From: Polyodon spathula
Taxonomy: Eukaryota > Chordata > Actinopteri > Acipenseriformes > Polyodontidae
Assembly (NCBI RefSeq): GCF_017654505.1
Contig: NC_054543.1
Span: 26,538,747 to 26,602,746 of the forward strand
Direction: 5' to 3'
Length of the DNA stretch: 64,000 bases
Part shown: in pieces, positions 21,872 to 34,631 of the stretch
How the letters are laid out: every line of letters starts with the position of its first letter
How positions within the stretch are numbered: the first letter of the stretch is position 1
The notes under the pieces: model-generated
Databases searched by the model: none
The model's input: the letters and a program-made list of their open reading frames with translations, nothing else
What the model was told of the DNA's origin: nothing
Made by a program: the position numbers and the translations under genes

Positions 21872-21976
21872 CGGAGCTAAACCAAGTGTGCGTAAAGTGC
21901 CTCGCGATCCAGGACTTGCATAAACCAGTAAGTATGCTAGAAATGAAGCTAGAAGAAGTGAGACAGCAACAGGATC

Positions 21977-22750
21977 TTGAGGAACTGGCACACACACACA
22001 CACACACAATTCACGGAAGTCGGCATCACCCCTAACAGACTGAAAGCCACCAGGGAGATAGAAGGTCAGAACAGCTGGGTTCAGGTAGGCAGAAGCAGGG
22101 AAAAAAAGAAACTTCGTCAAACACAACCACCAGAAATCAAAACAACCAACAGATTTGAGTCACTTCAGAATTTTGACGAGCAGAACCAACAACAAGAGAA
22201 TGAAAGGAACAACATCCAGGACCCTATTGACAGTGGTGACCAGACAGCAAAAAGGGAGGTCATGATTGTTGGGGACTCCATATTGAGAAACACAGCAAGT
22301 TCAATTCGCAGTTTGGACCCCCTTACTACAACAGTGTGCTGCCTTCCGGGAGCCTCGGTCAAGCACATCACTGAGAACGTGGACAGGCTCCTAGAACGAA
22401 CAGGAGACGACCCGATAGTAGTCGTCCACGTCGGTACAAACAACATTGGAAGAGACAGACCAAAATCCCTGCAAAACAAATTCAGAGAGCTAGGAAGGAA
22501 ATTAAAAGAGAAAACCAAAACTGTGGTATTTTCTGGTATACTACCGGCACCTTGCAAAGGACCATATGGTCAGCTGGAAATAATTAATCTAAACTCATGG
22601 CTGAAGATGTGGTGCACATGGGAAGGCTTCACCTATCTTGATCATTGGACCACATTCTACAACGAGGACTATCTGTATAGACGGGAGGGACTGCATTTAA
22701 ATAACAAGAGAACCAGTCTACTTGGAGAAAAGATCCTCGAGCAGGTTTAG
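21977..22750 (+). pseudogene. CR1 ORF1 esterase-domain protein, 5'-truncated
   Basis: CR1 ORF1 proteins carry an SGNH/GDSL-type esterase domain of uncertain role in transposition. Here the GDS block is IVGDSILR, the block III equivalent is HVGTNNIG, and the block V catalytic position reads REGLHLN. In copy I the same place reads QDGLHLN, so the catalytic aspartate is replaced by glutamate in this copy. A (CA)n expansion near 21990-22008 adds an HTHTHTH run and shifts frame relative to the upstream part. The upstream segment 21880-21976 has the CVKC half of the zinc motif. Confidence 0.8.
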
Positions 22751-23933
22751 AAGCATTTAAACTAGAAAGGAAGGGGGAAGAAATCAACAAAAAACAGAAG
22801 GGAGACTGCATCAAAACAAGGACAACAACTCAGGTAAGACAAACCATTAAATGTATTTATCTAAATGCTAGAAGTATCAGAAACAAAAATCTAGAACTTG
22901 AAGCTACTGCACTAACAGGTAACTATGATGTGATAGGTGTTACAGAAACGTGGTTGTCTGAGAGTGATGGGGACGAATATAATATCTGTGGGTATACACT
23001 GTATAGGAAAGACAGGCAGAACAGAAGGAGGAGGGGTAGCGCTATACATACAGTCTTGAAGCCCTGGACAAAGAAAATAAAGCCGAATCAATATGGGTCA
23101 GAATAACGGACAGAAATTCAAAGGGCATAATAATAGGAGCATGCTATAGGCTGCCAGATTCAGACTGTGAGCAAAATAATGTTATACAATGACATTAGAA
23201 ATGTGTGTAGCAAAGGAGAAGCCATACTAATGGGGGATTTCAACTTCCCCCCATATAAAATGGGAAAACCCAGTGGGTAGCAAGAAGGATGAAATAGACA
23301 AATTGACTGCTTCCTAATACAATTTGTCAAGGCACCGACTAGAGGGGGGTCTCTTCAAATAACGAAGACAGAATAACTAAAACAGAGGTCAGAGAACCAC
23401 TGGCAAACTCAGACCACAACATGGTCTCATTTGAAGTGTTTTTTAAAACCCCAAAAGTAATGACTAAAGCTAAGGTTTACAATTTTAGAAAAGCAAACTA
23501 TGAAGGTATGAAACAGAGACTAACAGAAGTAGATTGGAGTAAAATAGAGAAAACACCCACAGAAGAAGGATGGTTGTTCTTCAAAAATGTAGTACTAGAG
23601 GCGCAAAACAATTACATCCCTAAAGTAGACAAATCTAAATGTAAAACTAAATTGCCAAAATGGTTTAATAGATCAATTAAAAAAAATATTCAGCGAGAAA
23701 AGGCACTTTATAGAGCATTAAAAAAAGGACCAAAAAGAAAGTACGCAGAAAGAGTACACGGAACTGCAAACGCAAGTCAAAAAGGAAGTTAGAAAGGCCA
23801 AGAGAGAAATAGAAATGAACATTGCTAAGGGAGCTAAAAACCAATTCCAAAATGTTTTTCCAATATTACAACAGCAAGAAAACATTCAAAGAGGAGATTA
23901 AATGTTTAAGAGATACAAATGGCAAAATCGTAG

Positions 23934-24881
23934 ATGAAGAAGAAAAAAATAGCAAATAAATTAAATGATTACTTTTCACAAGTTTTTACAAAGGAGGATA
24001 CTGACAACATGCCCCACATGTCATCCAGTTCCCATCCAGTTTTAAATAACTTTAGCATAACTGAGGCAGAAGTGTTAAAGGGACTAGGAGCTCTTAAAAT
24101 AAACAAATCTCCTGGGCCAGATGAGATCCTCCCAGTAGTACTCAAAAAAATGAAAGAAGTAATTTACAAACCGCTAACCAGGATCATGCAGCAGTCTCTT
24201 GACACAGGGGTGGTACCGACAGACTGGAAAATTGCAAACGTAATACCGATCCACAAAAAGGGAAACAAAACTGAACCAGGTAACTACAGACCAGTAAGCC
24301 TGACTTCTATTATATGCAAACTTATGGAAACTATAATAAGATCCAAAATGGAAAATTACCTATATGGTAACAGGGTCCTGGGAGACAGTCAACATGGTTT
24401 TAGGAAAGGGAGATCGTGTTTAACTAACTTGCTTGATTTTTTTGAGGATGCAACATTGATAATGGACAATTACAAAGCATATGACATGGTTTATTTAGAT
24501 TTCCAGAAAGCTTTTGACAAAGTCCCGCACAAAAGATTAATTCTCAAACTGAACGCAGTTGGGATTCAAGGAAACACATGTACATGGATTAGGGAGTGGT
24601 TAACATGTAGAAAACAGAAAGTACTGATTAGAGGAAAAACCTCAGAATGGAGTGTGGTAACCAGGGGGGTACCACAGGGATCAGTATTAGGTGCTCTGCT
24701 ATTCCTAATATACATTAATGATTTAGATTCTGGTATAGTAAGCAAACTTGTTAAATTTGCAGACGACACAAAAATAGGAGGAGTGGCAAACACTGTTGCA
24801 GCAGCAAAGGTAATTAAAAATGATCTAGACAAGATTCAGAACTGGGGAGACACATGCCAAATGACATTTAATAAATTGTAA
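23934..24881 (+). pseudogene. CR1 ORF2 reverse transcriptase segment (315 codons open)
   Basis: RT motifs are complete and in order: INKSPGPDEILP (finger), NYRPVSLTSI, MVYLDFQKAFDKVPH (motif A aspartate), VTRGVPQGSVLG (motif B) and KFADDTKIGG (motif C). The endonuclease lies upstream in other frames and the C-terminal region downstream in a different frame, so no complete ORF2 protein can be made. It is the most complete RT core in the window. Confidence 0.88.
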
Positions 24882-25610
24882 GGTACTGCATGCAGGAAAT
24901 AAATGTGCATTATAAATATCATATGGGAGATATTGAAATTGGAGAAGGAATCTATGAAAAAGACCTAGGAGTTTTTGTTGACTCAGAAATGTCTTCATCT
25001 AGACAATGTGGGGAAGCTATAACAAAGGACAACAAGATGCTTGGATACATTGTGAAAAGTGTTGAATTTGAATCAAGGGAAGTAATGTTAACTGTACAAT
25101 GCACTAGTAAGACCTCATCTTGAATATTGTGTTCAGTTCTGGTCACCTTGGTATAACAGTATGGTATATTGCTGCTCTAGAAACAGTGCAAAGAAGAACG
25201 ACTAGAATTATTCCAGGTTTAAAAGGCATGTCATGCAGACAGGCTAAAAGAATTGAATCTGTTCATTTTTGAACAAAGAAGATTACGCAGCAACCTAATT
25301 CAAGCATTAAAAATACTAAAAGATATTGACAATGTTGACCCAAGGGACTTTTTCAGCCTGAAAAAAGAAACAAGGACCAGGGGTCACAAATGGAAATTAG
25401 ACAAAGGGGCATTCAGAACAGAACATAGGAGGCACTTTTTTACACAGAGAATTGAGGGTCTGGAATCAACTCCCCAGTAATGTTGTTGAAGCTGACACCC
25501 TGGGATCCTTCAAGAATTTGCTTGATGAGATTCTGGGATCGATAAGCTACTAACAACCAAACGAGCAAGATGGGCCGAATGGCCTCCTCTCGTTTGTAAA
25601 CTTTATGTTA

Positions 25611-27440
25611 GCACGCATGCCTTAAATAACATGAGGGATACATTAGCATCTGCTGAATATGCAAAATGCATGGTGATGTATTGAAATGAAGTGGCATGAG
25701 CACTAATGAGGCTAATTATATGCAGATGATATTTACTAAACTGTGCTTACCATGAAGCACACCTTAAATCACGTGCCAAATAGCACTGATGGGAAGCAGG
25801 TGTTACGAACCACGATCCATCTTATAGCTGTCAGCACAAGGTACAGTTATATGTATGATACTACACATCCAAAACTCAAAATAAAGAAAGAAACTACTTT
25901 TGAACAGAAATGCATGTATATACAGGTATAATATGATTAACTAAAACTGTACAAACAAAATAACAGGACAGTGAAAATAAGTGTTTATGTAACCTATAGA
26001 CATAAAAAGCATGCAAAAGCTTACTATGCAATGAACAAAAAATGGTCTTGACTTACTATGCAAATAAAAGACATAACTGCATTCATACAGACATAATTGA
26101 AACACTGTAATATAAATAAAGAAATTGGGTTTATAATATCACAACCAGCATCGTAACCAGAGATGGCATTCTACTGAGATCAAACTCAGGTTTCAAGCTA
26201 TAGATGGCAGTATTTGACTGCTTGGTATTTACTATTCACCCTCCAAATAATCTTTGTTACACAACAACTAATTAAGGAGTCTTTGTACTTCATCAGAATT
26301 TTTACATTGTAACAATCACTCTGCACAACTGAGAAGCAGTTGTACTCCTTCCTAAAGGAATACTACTGGCCCAATATCTATAACTAGGTCAGCAAGAGTG
26401 ACAGACAGCAAAAGCAGGGATGTCAGAGGTGTCAATTTCACGAACAAATGGTTTATTGTTGTAAACTATAATGTAATAAATGAAATGTAATGCCAACAAC
26501 TTATTGCAGACAACAGTTAGTGGAAGGTACAGGTGAGTAAGAAAGTAGTGAATTAAACATCCAAACAAACTAACATTAAAGCGAAATGAATGAGGTGTCC
26601 GGTGCCTCCAATAAACATCCACAAACACCACACCAATACAAAACAAACACACCGACAGGCAAGAGACAAAGGTGAATGAATAATTATACAGGGAAACCAA
26701 TCACAAAGACAGTCTTGATGGCAATGGATGAAATGAAATTTAGGCCCAACAAGTCCAGTGAAGCAAAGCACATGTAATCCAAAGTAACAAAAGAACAAAA
26801 CCAAAATTACAGGATCCAAAGTATCAAAGTAGAAAAACCAGCAAACAGAAAATGAATAATCTCACCAACAAATAATGAAGTCCCAAATAGAGTTCTGTAC
26901 TGATGATAGTGGATGAAGGTTGATGAAAAAATAGTGACTGTAGAAAAATTATGAGTCTGTCGAGTAGTACCAGGTTGAATGGTGAACAACCGATTGGAAA
27001 ATATCAAGAACAAAATGGAAACTGAACACACTAACAAAAAAGCAACCCCTAAACAAAAAAGAAAGGTTTAGACAAAGTATAAGATTATCAAAAGAGTAAA
27101 TAGATGCACCAGTATTTATCTAAAATAAAGTTAAAGTTACACTGTAATTAAGTAATATGCTGTTATATATAAATAGATTCCTCACAAAAAAAAAAAAAAA
27201 AAAAAAGGGAGTCCTCTCTTGGCCAAGCCAGCCAGCTTTAATACCGGTGCTGGCTTCCAAGGAGCTCCAAGATTGGATAAGTGGATATCTGAATGAGCCA
27301 ATGGGGGGAGAGGATGAACAGAGGATGATAGCAAGGAACTATGGAAAATTGAGTTTTAACCTGGCCAGGCTACTGACCCTAATTAAAGGGACAGGTGGGT
27401 GAAACTTACACCCACTTTATGGAGCAAGTGAATTGCTACA
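25611..27440. other. Unassigned sequence
   Basis: It contains a poly(A) run at about 27187-27207 and a GC-richer stretch (27208-27420) that looks like part of an unknown repeat. No coding signal was recognised on either strand. Confidence 0.35.
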
Positions 27441-28836
27441 CCTTAATCCATGTACATATGTTTCCTTGAATCCCAACTGCATTCAGTTTGAGAATTAATC
27501 TTTTATGTGGGACTTTTCAAAAGCTTTCTGGAAATCTAAATAAACCATGTCATATGCTTTGCAATTATCCATTATCGATGTTGCATCCATTATAGTTTCC
27601 ATAAGTTTGCATATAATAAAGTCAGGCTTATTGGTCTGAAGTTACCTGGTTCAGTTTTGTTTCCCTTTTTGTGGATCGGTATTATGTTTGCAATTTTCCA
27701 GTCTGTCGGTACCACCCCTGTGTCAAGAGACTGCTGCATGATCTTGGTTAGCAGTTTGTAAATAACTTCTTTCATTTCTTTGAGTACTATTGGGAGGATC
27801 TCATCAGGCCCAGGGGATTTGTTTATTTTAAGAGCTCCTAGTCCCTTTAACACTTCTGCTAAAGTTATTTAAAACTGGATAGGAACTGGATGACATGTGG
27901 GGCATGTTGTCCGTATCCTCCTTTGTAAAAACTTGTGAAAAGTAATCATTTAATATATTTGCTATTTTTTTTTCTTTATCTATGATTTTGCCATTTGTAT
28001 CTGTTAGACATTTAACCTCCTCTTTGAATGTTCTCTTGCTGTTGTAATATTGGAAAAACATTTTGGAATTGGTTTCAGCCCCTTAGCAATGTTCATTTCT
28101 ATTTCTCTTTTGGCTTTTCTAACTTCCTTTTTGATTTGCGTTTGCAGTTCCGTGTACTCTTTCTGTGTACTTTGTTTTTGGTCGCTTTTTAACGCTCTGT
28201 AAAGTGCCTTTTTTCACTGAATTTATTTTTTTTAATTTATCTATTAAACCATTTTGACAATTTAGTTTTACATTTAGATTTGTCTACTTTAGGGATGTAA
28301 TTGTTTTTTGCACCTCCAGTACTACATTTTTGAAGAACAGCCATCCTTTTTCTGTGGATGTTTTCTCTATTTTACTCCAATCTACTTCTGATAGTTTCTG
28401 TTTCATACCTTCATAGTTTGCTTTTCTAAAATTGTAAACCTTAGCTTTAGTCATTACTTTTGGGGTTTTAAAAAACACTTCAAATGAGACCATGTTGTGG
28501 TCTGAGTTTGCCAGTGGTTCTCTGACCTCTGTTTTAGTTATTCTGACTAAATCAAGGCATGCCTCCCCTCTAGTCGGTGCCATGACAGATTGTGTTAGGA
28601 AGCAGTCATTTGTCATTTCCACATTTCAATTTTGTCTGTCATGCTACCCACCTGGTTTTTTCATTTTATATGGGGGAAGTTGAAATCCCCCATTAGTATG
28701 GCTTCTCCTTTGCTACCCACATTTCTAATATCATTGTATAACAGATTATTTTGCTCGCTATCCGAATCTGGCGGTCTATAGCATGCTCTTATTATTATGC
28801 CCCTTTGAATTTTTATCCGTTATTCTGACCCATATT
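27441..28836 (-). mobile_element. CR1 LINE internal fragment, copy E (no 3' end)
   Basis: On the - strand it runs from the endonuclease (SDHNMVSFEVFFKTPK, 28284-28622) through the linker (27828-28061) to the RT fingers (INKSPGPDEILP, 27590-27853) and motif A. It stops at the TCTWI block just before motif B. The usual CR1 3' end is missing. The segment also skips about 130 bases between the RPISL block and motif A near 27598. Both ends are blunt breaks, unlike ordinary 5' truncation. Confidence 0.9.
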
Positions 28837-30266
28837 GAAATTATTTTTTAATTAATACATTTTTGGTTTTATTTTTTTTTATGTTTTAATGGATTATTTT
28901 TTCTAAGTTCAGGCAGAGGTGGAAGGATATTTAATAAAAATTACTTTTTTGTTAATAAAAACATGTTTTTACGTTTTTGTTTTTTTATTAAATATCCTTC
29001 GCCTGTGCCTTATAACGCACCCAGGGTGTGTGGATATTAGAGTATATCCCACACCCTGTCATGCCTTATTGCTTACATATTGATTCGCTAAGTCGTTGTG
29101 GTATGACTCGAACACCAATCATGAGTTGGTATTTGTTTGACCCCGTTGCCATAGTAATCAAATGCATGTCACTGATAAAAGGATGAATTCACAGTGTGAA
29201 ATACTGTAAGGAAAATGAAGCCTATTTTTTCATGGTAAATTGAAAGAAGCTGAAAGCAATTTTAAGCTATTTGTCAGCATTTGGCCAGCTGTCTTAATCC
29301 TGTTCACTCGAGCCTTTCTACTAAATAAACTCTTAAAATGTTAAAGTGTGTGCATATTTGTTTTACCATGCTGACCGCCTCACTACTAATAACTTACTTT
29401 TAAAATGTATTTTAAAATAAACATTTAGGACTTCAACAGATCCACGCCAATTGTCTCGCAAGCTTTCAATCAAACGTGGCCTGCACATGATTCGTTACAT
29501 GAAAGGAAGAACCCACCTAAATATTGTATCACAATGGCTATGCCACTGCGTTGATCATTGAAATATGCCACCTGGTCTAAATGCCAACCACATACTTTGT
29601 TGTATTCACAGTTTGACTAATGTCACCTAAGGGCTGCAGACTGATCTAATCAATGATCAATAAAAAAATTAATAAAAATAGGCTACTATAATGTATTAGA
29701 GAAATGCATTTTATATATACTGTACAGCCATGACGATGGCTAGGGTTGTTTATTTTTGTGATCCAGCCTTTCAGACGCTGTTATTGAGTATGTAATACAT
29801 ATATTTAGTAAAAGTGAAGAACTGACAACTGCTTATCTAAATCTCTGCTCATTCCTTTATAGTTAGTGGTCCCTATGTCATCATTTCGTTAAGACGCACT
29901 TTCTCTTCTGTGAAAAGGCATGTCTTAATATGCTAATGATTTCCATAGCACTTGTCTTCAAATTAATAAATATCAACTTATTTATAGTTTTAAGACGTAT
30001 GTTACAGGTTTGTGTTAACACTTGTCTTATGGCTACTTTTAAGAACCTTTAGTAAATGAGGCCCAAAGTGAGGTAGTGTAGGGTCATCTGGTAGTAGCGG
30101 GAGTTTTGCAAGCAGGACCACACAAACCTACTGACGTGATATTAGTTGGGTGTGGCGGCAAACGGACATAAGCCAAAAGGCATTTATGTGTTGAAAATTG
30201 TTTGGCTTGGAGCTCGAAATGCCCATCCTAGTGGTTTGTGGTCAGAAAGACCTGATTTTGGGGAAC
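28837..30266. other. Unassigned sequence with a small inverted repeat
   Basis: A hairpin-forming pair lies at about 28912-28940 (GGAAGGATATTTAATAAAAA) and 28982-29012 (its inverse), with a second, weaker inverted pair around 29022-29060. These may be the ends of a short non-autonomous DNA element. Nothing else is recognised to 30266. Confidence 0.4.
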
Positions 30267-30878
30267 TGTCACCAGGATGGCTTTGCAGGGGTGACTTCAG
30301 ACCAGAAATAGACTCCAAACACTGATGAATGGCGATGAATTTTATTGTAAATAATAATAAACAAAAAGGTTTAAACAAAGCACACAAAACAGGACACGGC
30401 ACTTCCGGACAAAATAAAAAGGTAAACAAAACGGACAACACTAAACAAGAAAATGGACGAACAGACAAATAAGTACCATGCTGACACTTCCAGCACGCTG
30501 TAGCAATTGTTATTTCAACTCCAAAAACTCCGTCTCTCTCACCCTTTCTCCATTCACGAACACACAACTCCGAGTAGTGAAAACATGTAACTTTTATGCA
30601 GCTGTACCAAGACTCAATTGCTAATCAATCATTCAATTGGAGTCTCGGTACAACTGCACGTGAATTAATACAAGTGCAATTCCCGTGCTCACATATTATT
30701 GTACTTGCACGTGAAGTGCTGTGCAATCCTCGTGCCTAAATACAAATATACATATTAAACACTTGTGCTCGTAACCCATATTTATATCCTGTGTATTTTA
30801 TACATAAACACCAACATTAAACACACTACATACAACATAAAACACTTATAAACATAAAGGGGCAGGACAGCACACAGG
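30267..30878 (-). mobile_element. LTR copy of the family at 4045-6315
   Basis: On the + strand it begins TGTCACCAGG and shares long blocks in the same order with the 4045-6315 LTR: ACAGGACACGGCACT, CAATTCCCGTGCTCACATAT and AAGTGCTGTGCAATCCTCGT. The expected TGTCACA at the right end is replaced by a diverged sequence and no target duplication is seen. Its partner is not the LTR at 33258, which has the opposite orientation. Confidence 0.78.
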
Positions 30879-31309
30879 AGCAAATGTCATTAAGCACATT
30901 GTTAAACAGTTTAGGCAAAGCAATGGATATTCGGGGCTAATGTCTTACCCAGATCCACTGATTTCAGGGAATAACAACCAGTTCTTACAGGTGCTTGCTA
31001 GCTTTGATTAATGGCGCGGAAATGCCATTCCTGACAAAGTAAGGACTGTAAAGTTAAGTAGTGCCATTACCCTCTCACCAGAAAAAGAACACCTAGTTTG
31101 GGGAAAGTTAGCTGCATCTGCACCTCTATCTGTCGGTAGTACAGTGTTGGTAGAATCCACTGTTGCATGGTTAGGCCTAGAAATATCTTAGTAGGTTGGT
31201 TAGTGACTCCTCTGTGGGAGGATAGGTGGGTTCCAATGAAGACTGTAAACCCCCCCTACCAGGCCTATAACATTGAGGAGGAATGCCAAGGTTGCAGACG
31301 CTTACCCCT

Positions 31310-31368
<59 letters not shown>

Positions 31369-31370
31369 CT
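31310..31370. repeat. (AAT)n microsatellite at an L2-like tail
   Basis: About 19 AAT units abut a sequence which, read on the - strand, ends AAAGTGCTTTGAGATGTGCT and then GCTATAAAAAA, a tail typical of L2 LINEs and the SINEs that use them. Tails of this type often seed (ATT)n arrays. Confidence 0.85.
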
Positions 31371-32580
31371 TTATTTTTTTATAGCACAATTCATACAGCA
31401 CATCTCAAAGCACTTTACAGTTTAAAACAGTACACAGCCATGATGGCATAACCTCAGCAAAGTCTAAGAAAAGAGGCCCTATACATACTGTTGGTACAGG
31501 TGAAAACACACCAGGCATGGAAGAAGACATTATCTAATGTTGTCTATTTTAGTTTGGAAAAATTCCATTAACTTATTACATTGCTCTGTAGAGCCAGAGG
31601 GAGTGGAGTGACAGTTTGGCTGTAGCATTCAATTTATAGTTGAAAAAAGACACCTAGGATTAGAGCCATCCTTGATAAGGCTAGAAAAAAGGATGATCGT
31701 GCCGAATTTAAAGCAGCCTTATAATTGTGTTTATGCTGCCTCCAAGACTGCAAGTGGACAGTTAAGCCAGTATCCCTCCATCTGCGTTCAAGTTTGCGTC
31801 CTGCTGTTTTCATAGAACATAACTGATCATTATACCAGGGGGAGCAGAGAGTATTTGAGACCATGCGTGTTATCTCTGGTGCTAAACTGTCAAGAATGTT
31901 ATGCGTAGTAGTATTGTAAGAGTTTACAATGTCTTCCAATACGTCAGGTTGTTCAGTAAGCAGGGGTGTAATTAAAACAGCCTCAGTAAAGGAAGCTTGA
32001 GTTGATTGACTTAATGTTACGATAATTGACTGTACGCTTAGGTATTGGTAGCGATAGTTCAAATAGTATAGCCATATGGTCAGAAATAGCTAAATCAACA
32101 GTCTGCAGATTATCAACTAGCAGGCCAGAGGTAATGAATAGATCCAAGATATGACCCCTATTATGGGTTGGGATGTTTACATGCTGAGTTAACCCAAAAA
32201 AATCCAGGAGAGTCATAACTCAGTGAACAAAGAACAGCTCTAGGAATCAACATGGATGTTGAAATCACCTAATATCAAAAGCTGGTTGTACTTTGAACAT
32301 AGAAATGATAGTAAATCAGATCAGCTCATTCATAAATATTGAATTATGTTTTTCGGGGTGATAGATGACCACCACCACCAACGGTAATGTAGCAATTAAC
32401 TGAAATGTTAAACACGCACATGAATTAAAAACTGGGAAGGACATGGAATTAACAGTAATATCCAATCGATGGACAATGTCCTGTCCACCACTACAACCTG
32501 ACAAACGCGCCTTGTCTAAAAAGCCGTAGCAAGAAGGGACTACCTGGTTAACCAGAACAAATCATTCTGCTGCTGCCAAG
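31371..32580 (-). mobile_element. L2-type LINE fragment (endonuclease region plus tail)
   Basis: On the - strand the order is QLIATLPLVVVVIYHP (32316-32504), LLDFFGLTQHVNIPTHNRG and ISDHMAILFEL (31983-32216), then PWYNDQLCSMKTAGRKLERRW with LNSARSSFF (31634-32062). These are endonuclease and linker blocks of a fish L2-type element. The RT is missing, and the tail at 31371-31440 follows directly, so there is a large internal deletion. Frame breaks separate the blocks. Confidence 0.82.
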
Positions 32581-33257
32581 AGCAAAAAACTAGGCTGCAC
32601 AGTATACCAAATGCTTGTTTTCCCACCCCAAGTGCTGTGATAGTACAGCAGCCTTGTCCAAATTTCAGAACCTGGTTCTTTTTTTTTTGCTTGTTTTTTG
32701 TTTGTTTCCTACTATTTACTTTTTAGTCCTGTTGCTTTTATAATCATGTTTGTAACATATTTTGCTTGAAAGACTGTAATGTCCTCTTAACTTGAATGCT
32801 GATTTATCTATAAAGATTTCTCGGTACTGGCTTTTTTTTTCTCCATGTATTCAGTGATATGTTAAAATTTACTGAAACTTGTTGCCTGTGCTGTAAAATG
32901 TGTACTTCCCCTTCCTGTGAATTTAGGTTTAAACCGCAATATCTCAGGATAATCCAACTGGGAGTCCCTCAAGTCTTGTCGCGATTCCAGTTATTTGGAA
33001 TCAGAAGCAGAATATGCATTGGTTTCAATAAGACCTAAAAATTGTGCATTATTTTGCATATGAATTTATAACCCCCTTTACATAATTCAAAGCAGAGTTT
33101 TTAAATAAACATGACGTATACTTTTTATTATTATTTCCATTGCATCTTTCACAGTAATTGTGCTTTGTTTTTCAATCTTTCTGGTTTCAAGTTAGGTTTG
33201 CATGTGTGTTTGGTAAATATTACTTGTTGGGAGTTCCAATTAGATAATGTGTGTGTG
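32581..33257. other. Unassigned sequence ending in a TG run
   Basis: A short TG microsatellite at 33249-33260 merges with the start of the next LTR. No gene was recognised. Confidence 0.35.
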
Positions 33258-33844
33258 TGTGGCAAAGTGCCTGCCCCTGTGTGTATTTTGTGTCTGTTGT
33301 GTGTTAATGTTGGTGTATAGTCATTGGTACACGGGATATAAACGGGTCTGTGTAACATAAGGGTTTAATATGTATATTTGTATTTAGGCACAAGCATTGC
33401 ATAGCACTTCACATGCAAATAAAATGTAATATGTGAGCACGGGGAATTGCACTTTATTAATTCACGTGCAGTTGTACCGCGACTCCAATTGAATGATTGA
33501 TTAGAGGTCGAGTCTCGGTACAGCTGCATAAAAGCAACATGTTTTCACATATTCAGGGTTGGGTGTTCAGTGAGTGGAGAACGGGATTGGAGACGGAGGT
33601 AATAGTAATAATTGTAATAATAATCGTAATCGTTCAAATATCTGCTCACTGTGTTTTGTCTCTTTTGTTTTGGTGAAAGTGTCATGTCCTGTGTTTTGTA
33701 TGTTACAACCTTTTTATTTTCTGTTCTGTTTATTTATTAAATGCTGAGCACAACCAAGCACTCAGCTCCACCAAACTCCACCTCTCTTGTTGCTTATTTC
33801 CTGGCTCTGGTCTGACGTCACCCACTCCGGCCGTTTTTGTGACA
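33258..33844 (+). mobile_element. LTR copy of the family at 4045-6315, + orientation
   Basis: It starts TGTGGCAAAGTGCCTGCCCC and ends GGCCGTTTTTGTGACA. Inside are GGATATAAACGGG (TATA-like), GAGCACGGGGAATTGCAC, GTGGAGAACGGGATTGGAG and GGTCTGACGTCACCC near the 3' end. Matching target duplications are not seen; the left flank is a TG repeat and the right flank is the DIRS element. Confidence 0.8.
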
Positions 33845-33849
33845 GGCCT

Positions 33850-34631
33850 TCATAGACATATGAGTACTTGACCATCTTTCACCCAGTCTCCAGCAATGCA
33901 AGAGTACTGTTCCCTTCCCATCTGAAGAGGTTTGAAGTGAAAATGTTTTCCTTCAGTGGCCAGGATGCACTGAAATGACAGATTTACTTCCACTGCAGTG
34001 TTGTGATATGACGTGAAGCAGCACTTCTGCAGGTTCATTCTGAGACCGAGCCGCTGGAGGTGGTCTGTGACCAACGCAGTATGTGCCAGGGCTTGATCCT
34101 TTGAATGAGCGCAGACGAGCCAGTCGTCTAGATAGTTCATCAGTCGAACTTGGAAAAGATGCAAGGAGCAAGGGACAGGCTGAAGTGGAGTATGTAGTAC
34201 TCGTAGAACCTGCACTGAAATGCGAAGCAAAGGTATTTCCAGTACCTGGCCCTGATGGGTATGTGAAAGTACGCATCCTTCAGATCCACTGTGGTAAACC
34301 AATCGCCCGGCCGAATGGCCTGAACAACAAGACGGCGTGTGAGCATCTTGAAACATAACACCCGAAGATGTTTGTTCAGAAGTCTCAGATCCAAGATAGG
34401 GCGGAACCCGCCGTCCTTTTTGGTCACTAGAAAGTACATTGAATAGAACCCCTCCCTGCAAGAGGAGGGATCTACTTCGTGAATGACACGCTTCAAGAGA
34501 AGCGCCTGGATTTCTGTGTTGAGAGTCGCATGTTGGAACGGGTCCTTCACTGCAGTTACTATCACCCCCCAAAAGGGGGGTGGTTTTAACTGGAACTGAA
34601 GGTTGTAACCAGCCCGCATAGTCTTGAGCAC
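33850..34631 (-). pseudogene. DIRS reverse transcriptase, partial and frameshifted
   Basis: DIRS elements copy through RT and integrate by a tyrosine recombinase rather than an integrase. Frame 34631-34140 reads FLVTKKDGGFRPILDLRLLN and FTTVDLKDAYFHIPI (motif A aspartate). A frame change at about 34150-34200 moves to the frame that reads LMNYLDDWLVCAHSKDQ (motif C YLDD, at about 34105-34145). YLDDWL after VDLKDAYFHIPI is characteristic of the DIRS/Ngaro group. The frame ends at 33850 without RNase H. Confidence 0.85.

Larger units (their letters stand above)
21872..25610 (+). mobile_element. CR1 LINE, long copy D
   Basis: This copy starts within ORF1 and runs through the ORF2 endonuclease and RT to the 3' end, about 3.7 kb. 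The order is an ORF1 zinc/coiled segment, the SGNH-esterase domain, an APE-type endonuclease (GDFNFP and SDHNMVSFEV blocks), RT, and the C-terminal region. Frame breaks occur in the endonuclease (about 23030-23400) and after motif C at about 24873, where bases are missing between AATA and the AAGTGTAAGG block. It is inactive but useful for reading the family's layout. Confidence 0.93.

Noticed and set aside
31177..31401. Poly-isoleucine frame
   Set aside because: It is the translation of the (AAT)n microsatellite.
30267..33844. The two LTRs as the ends of one retrotransposon
   Set aside because: They are in opposite orientations and the sequence between them is an L2 fragment, so they are independent insertions.
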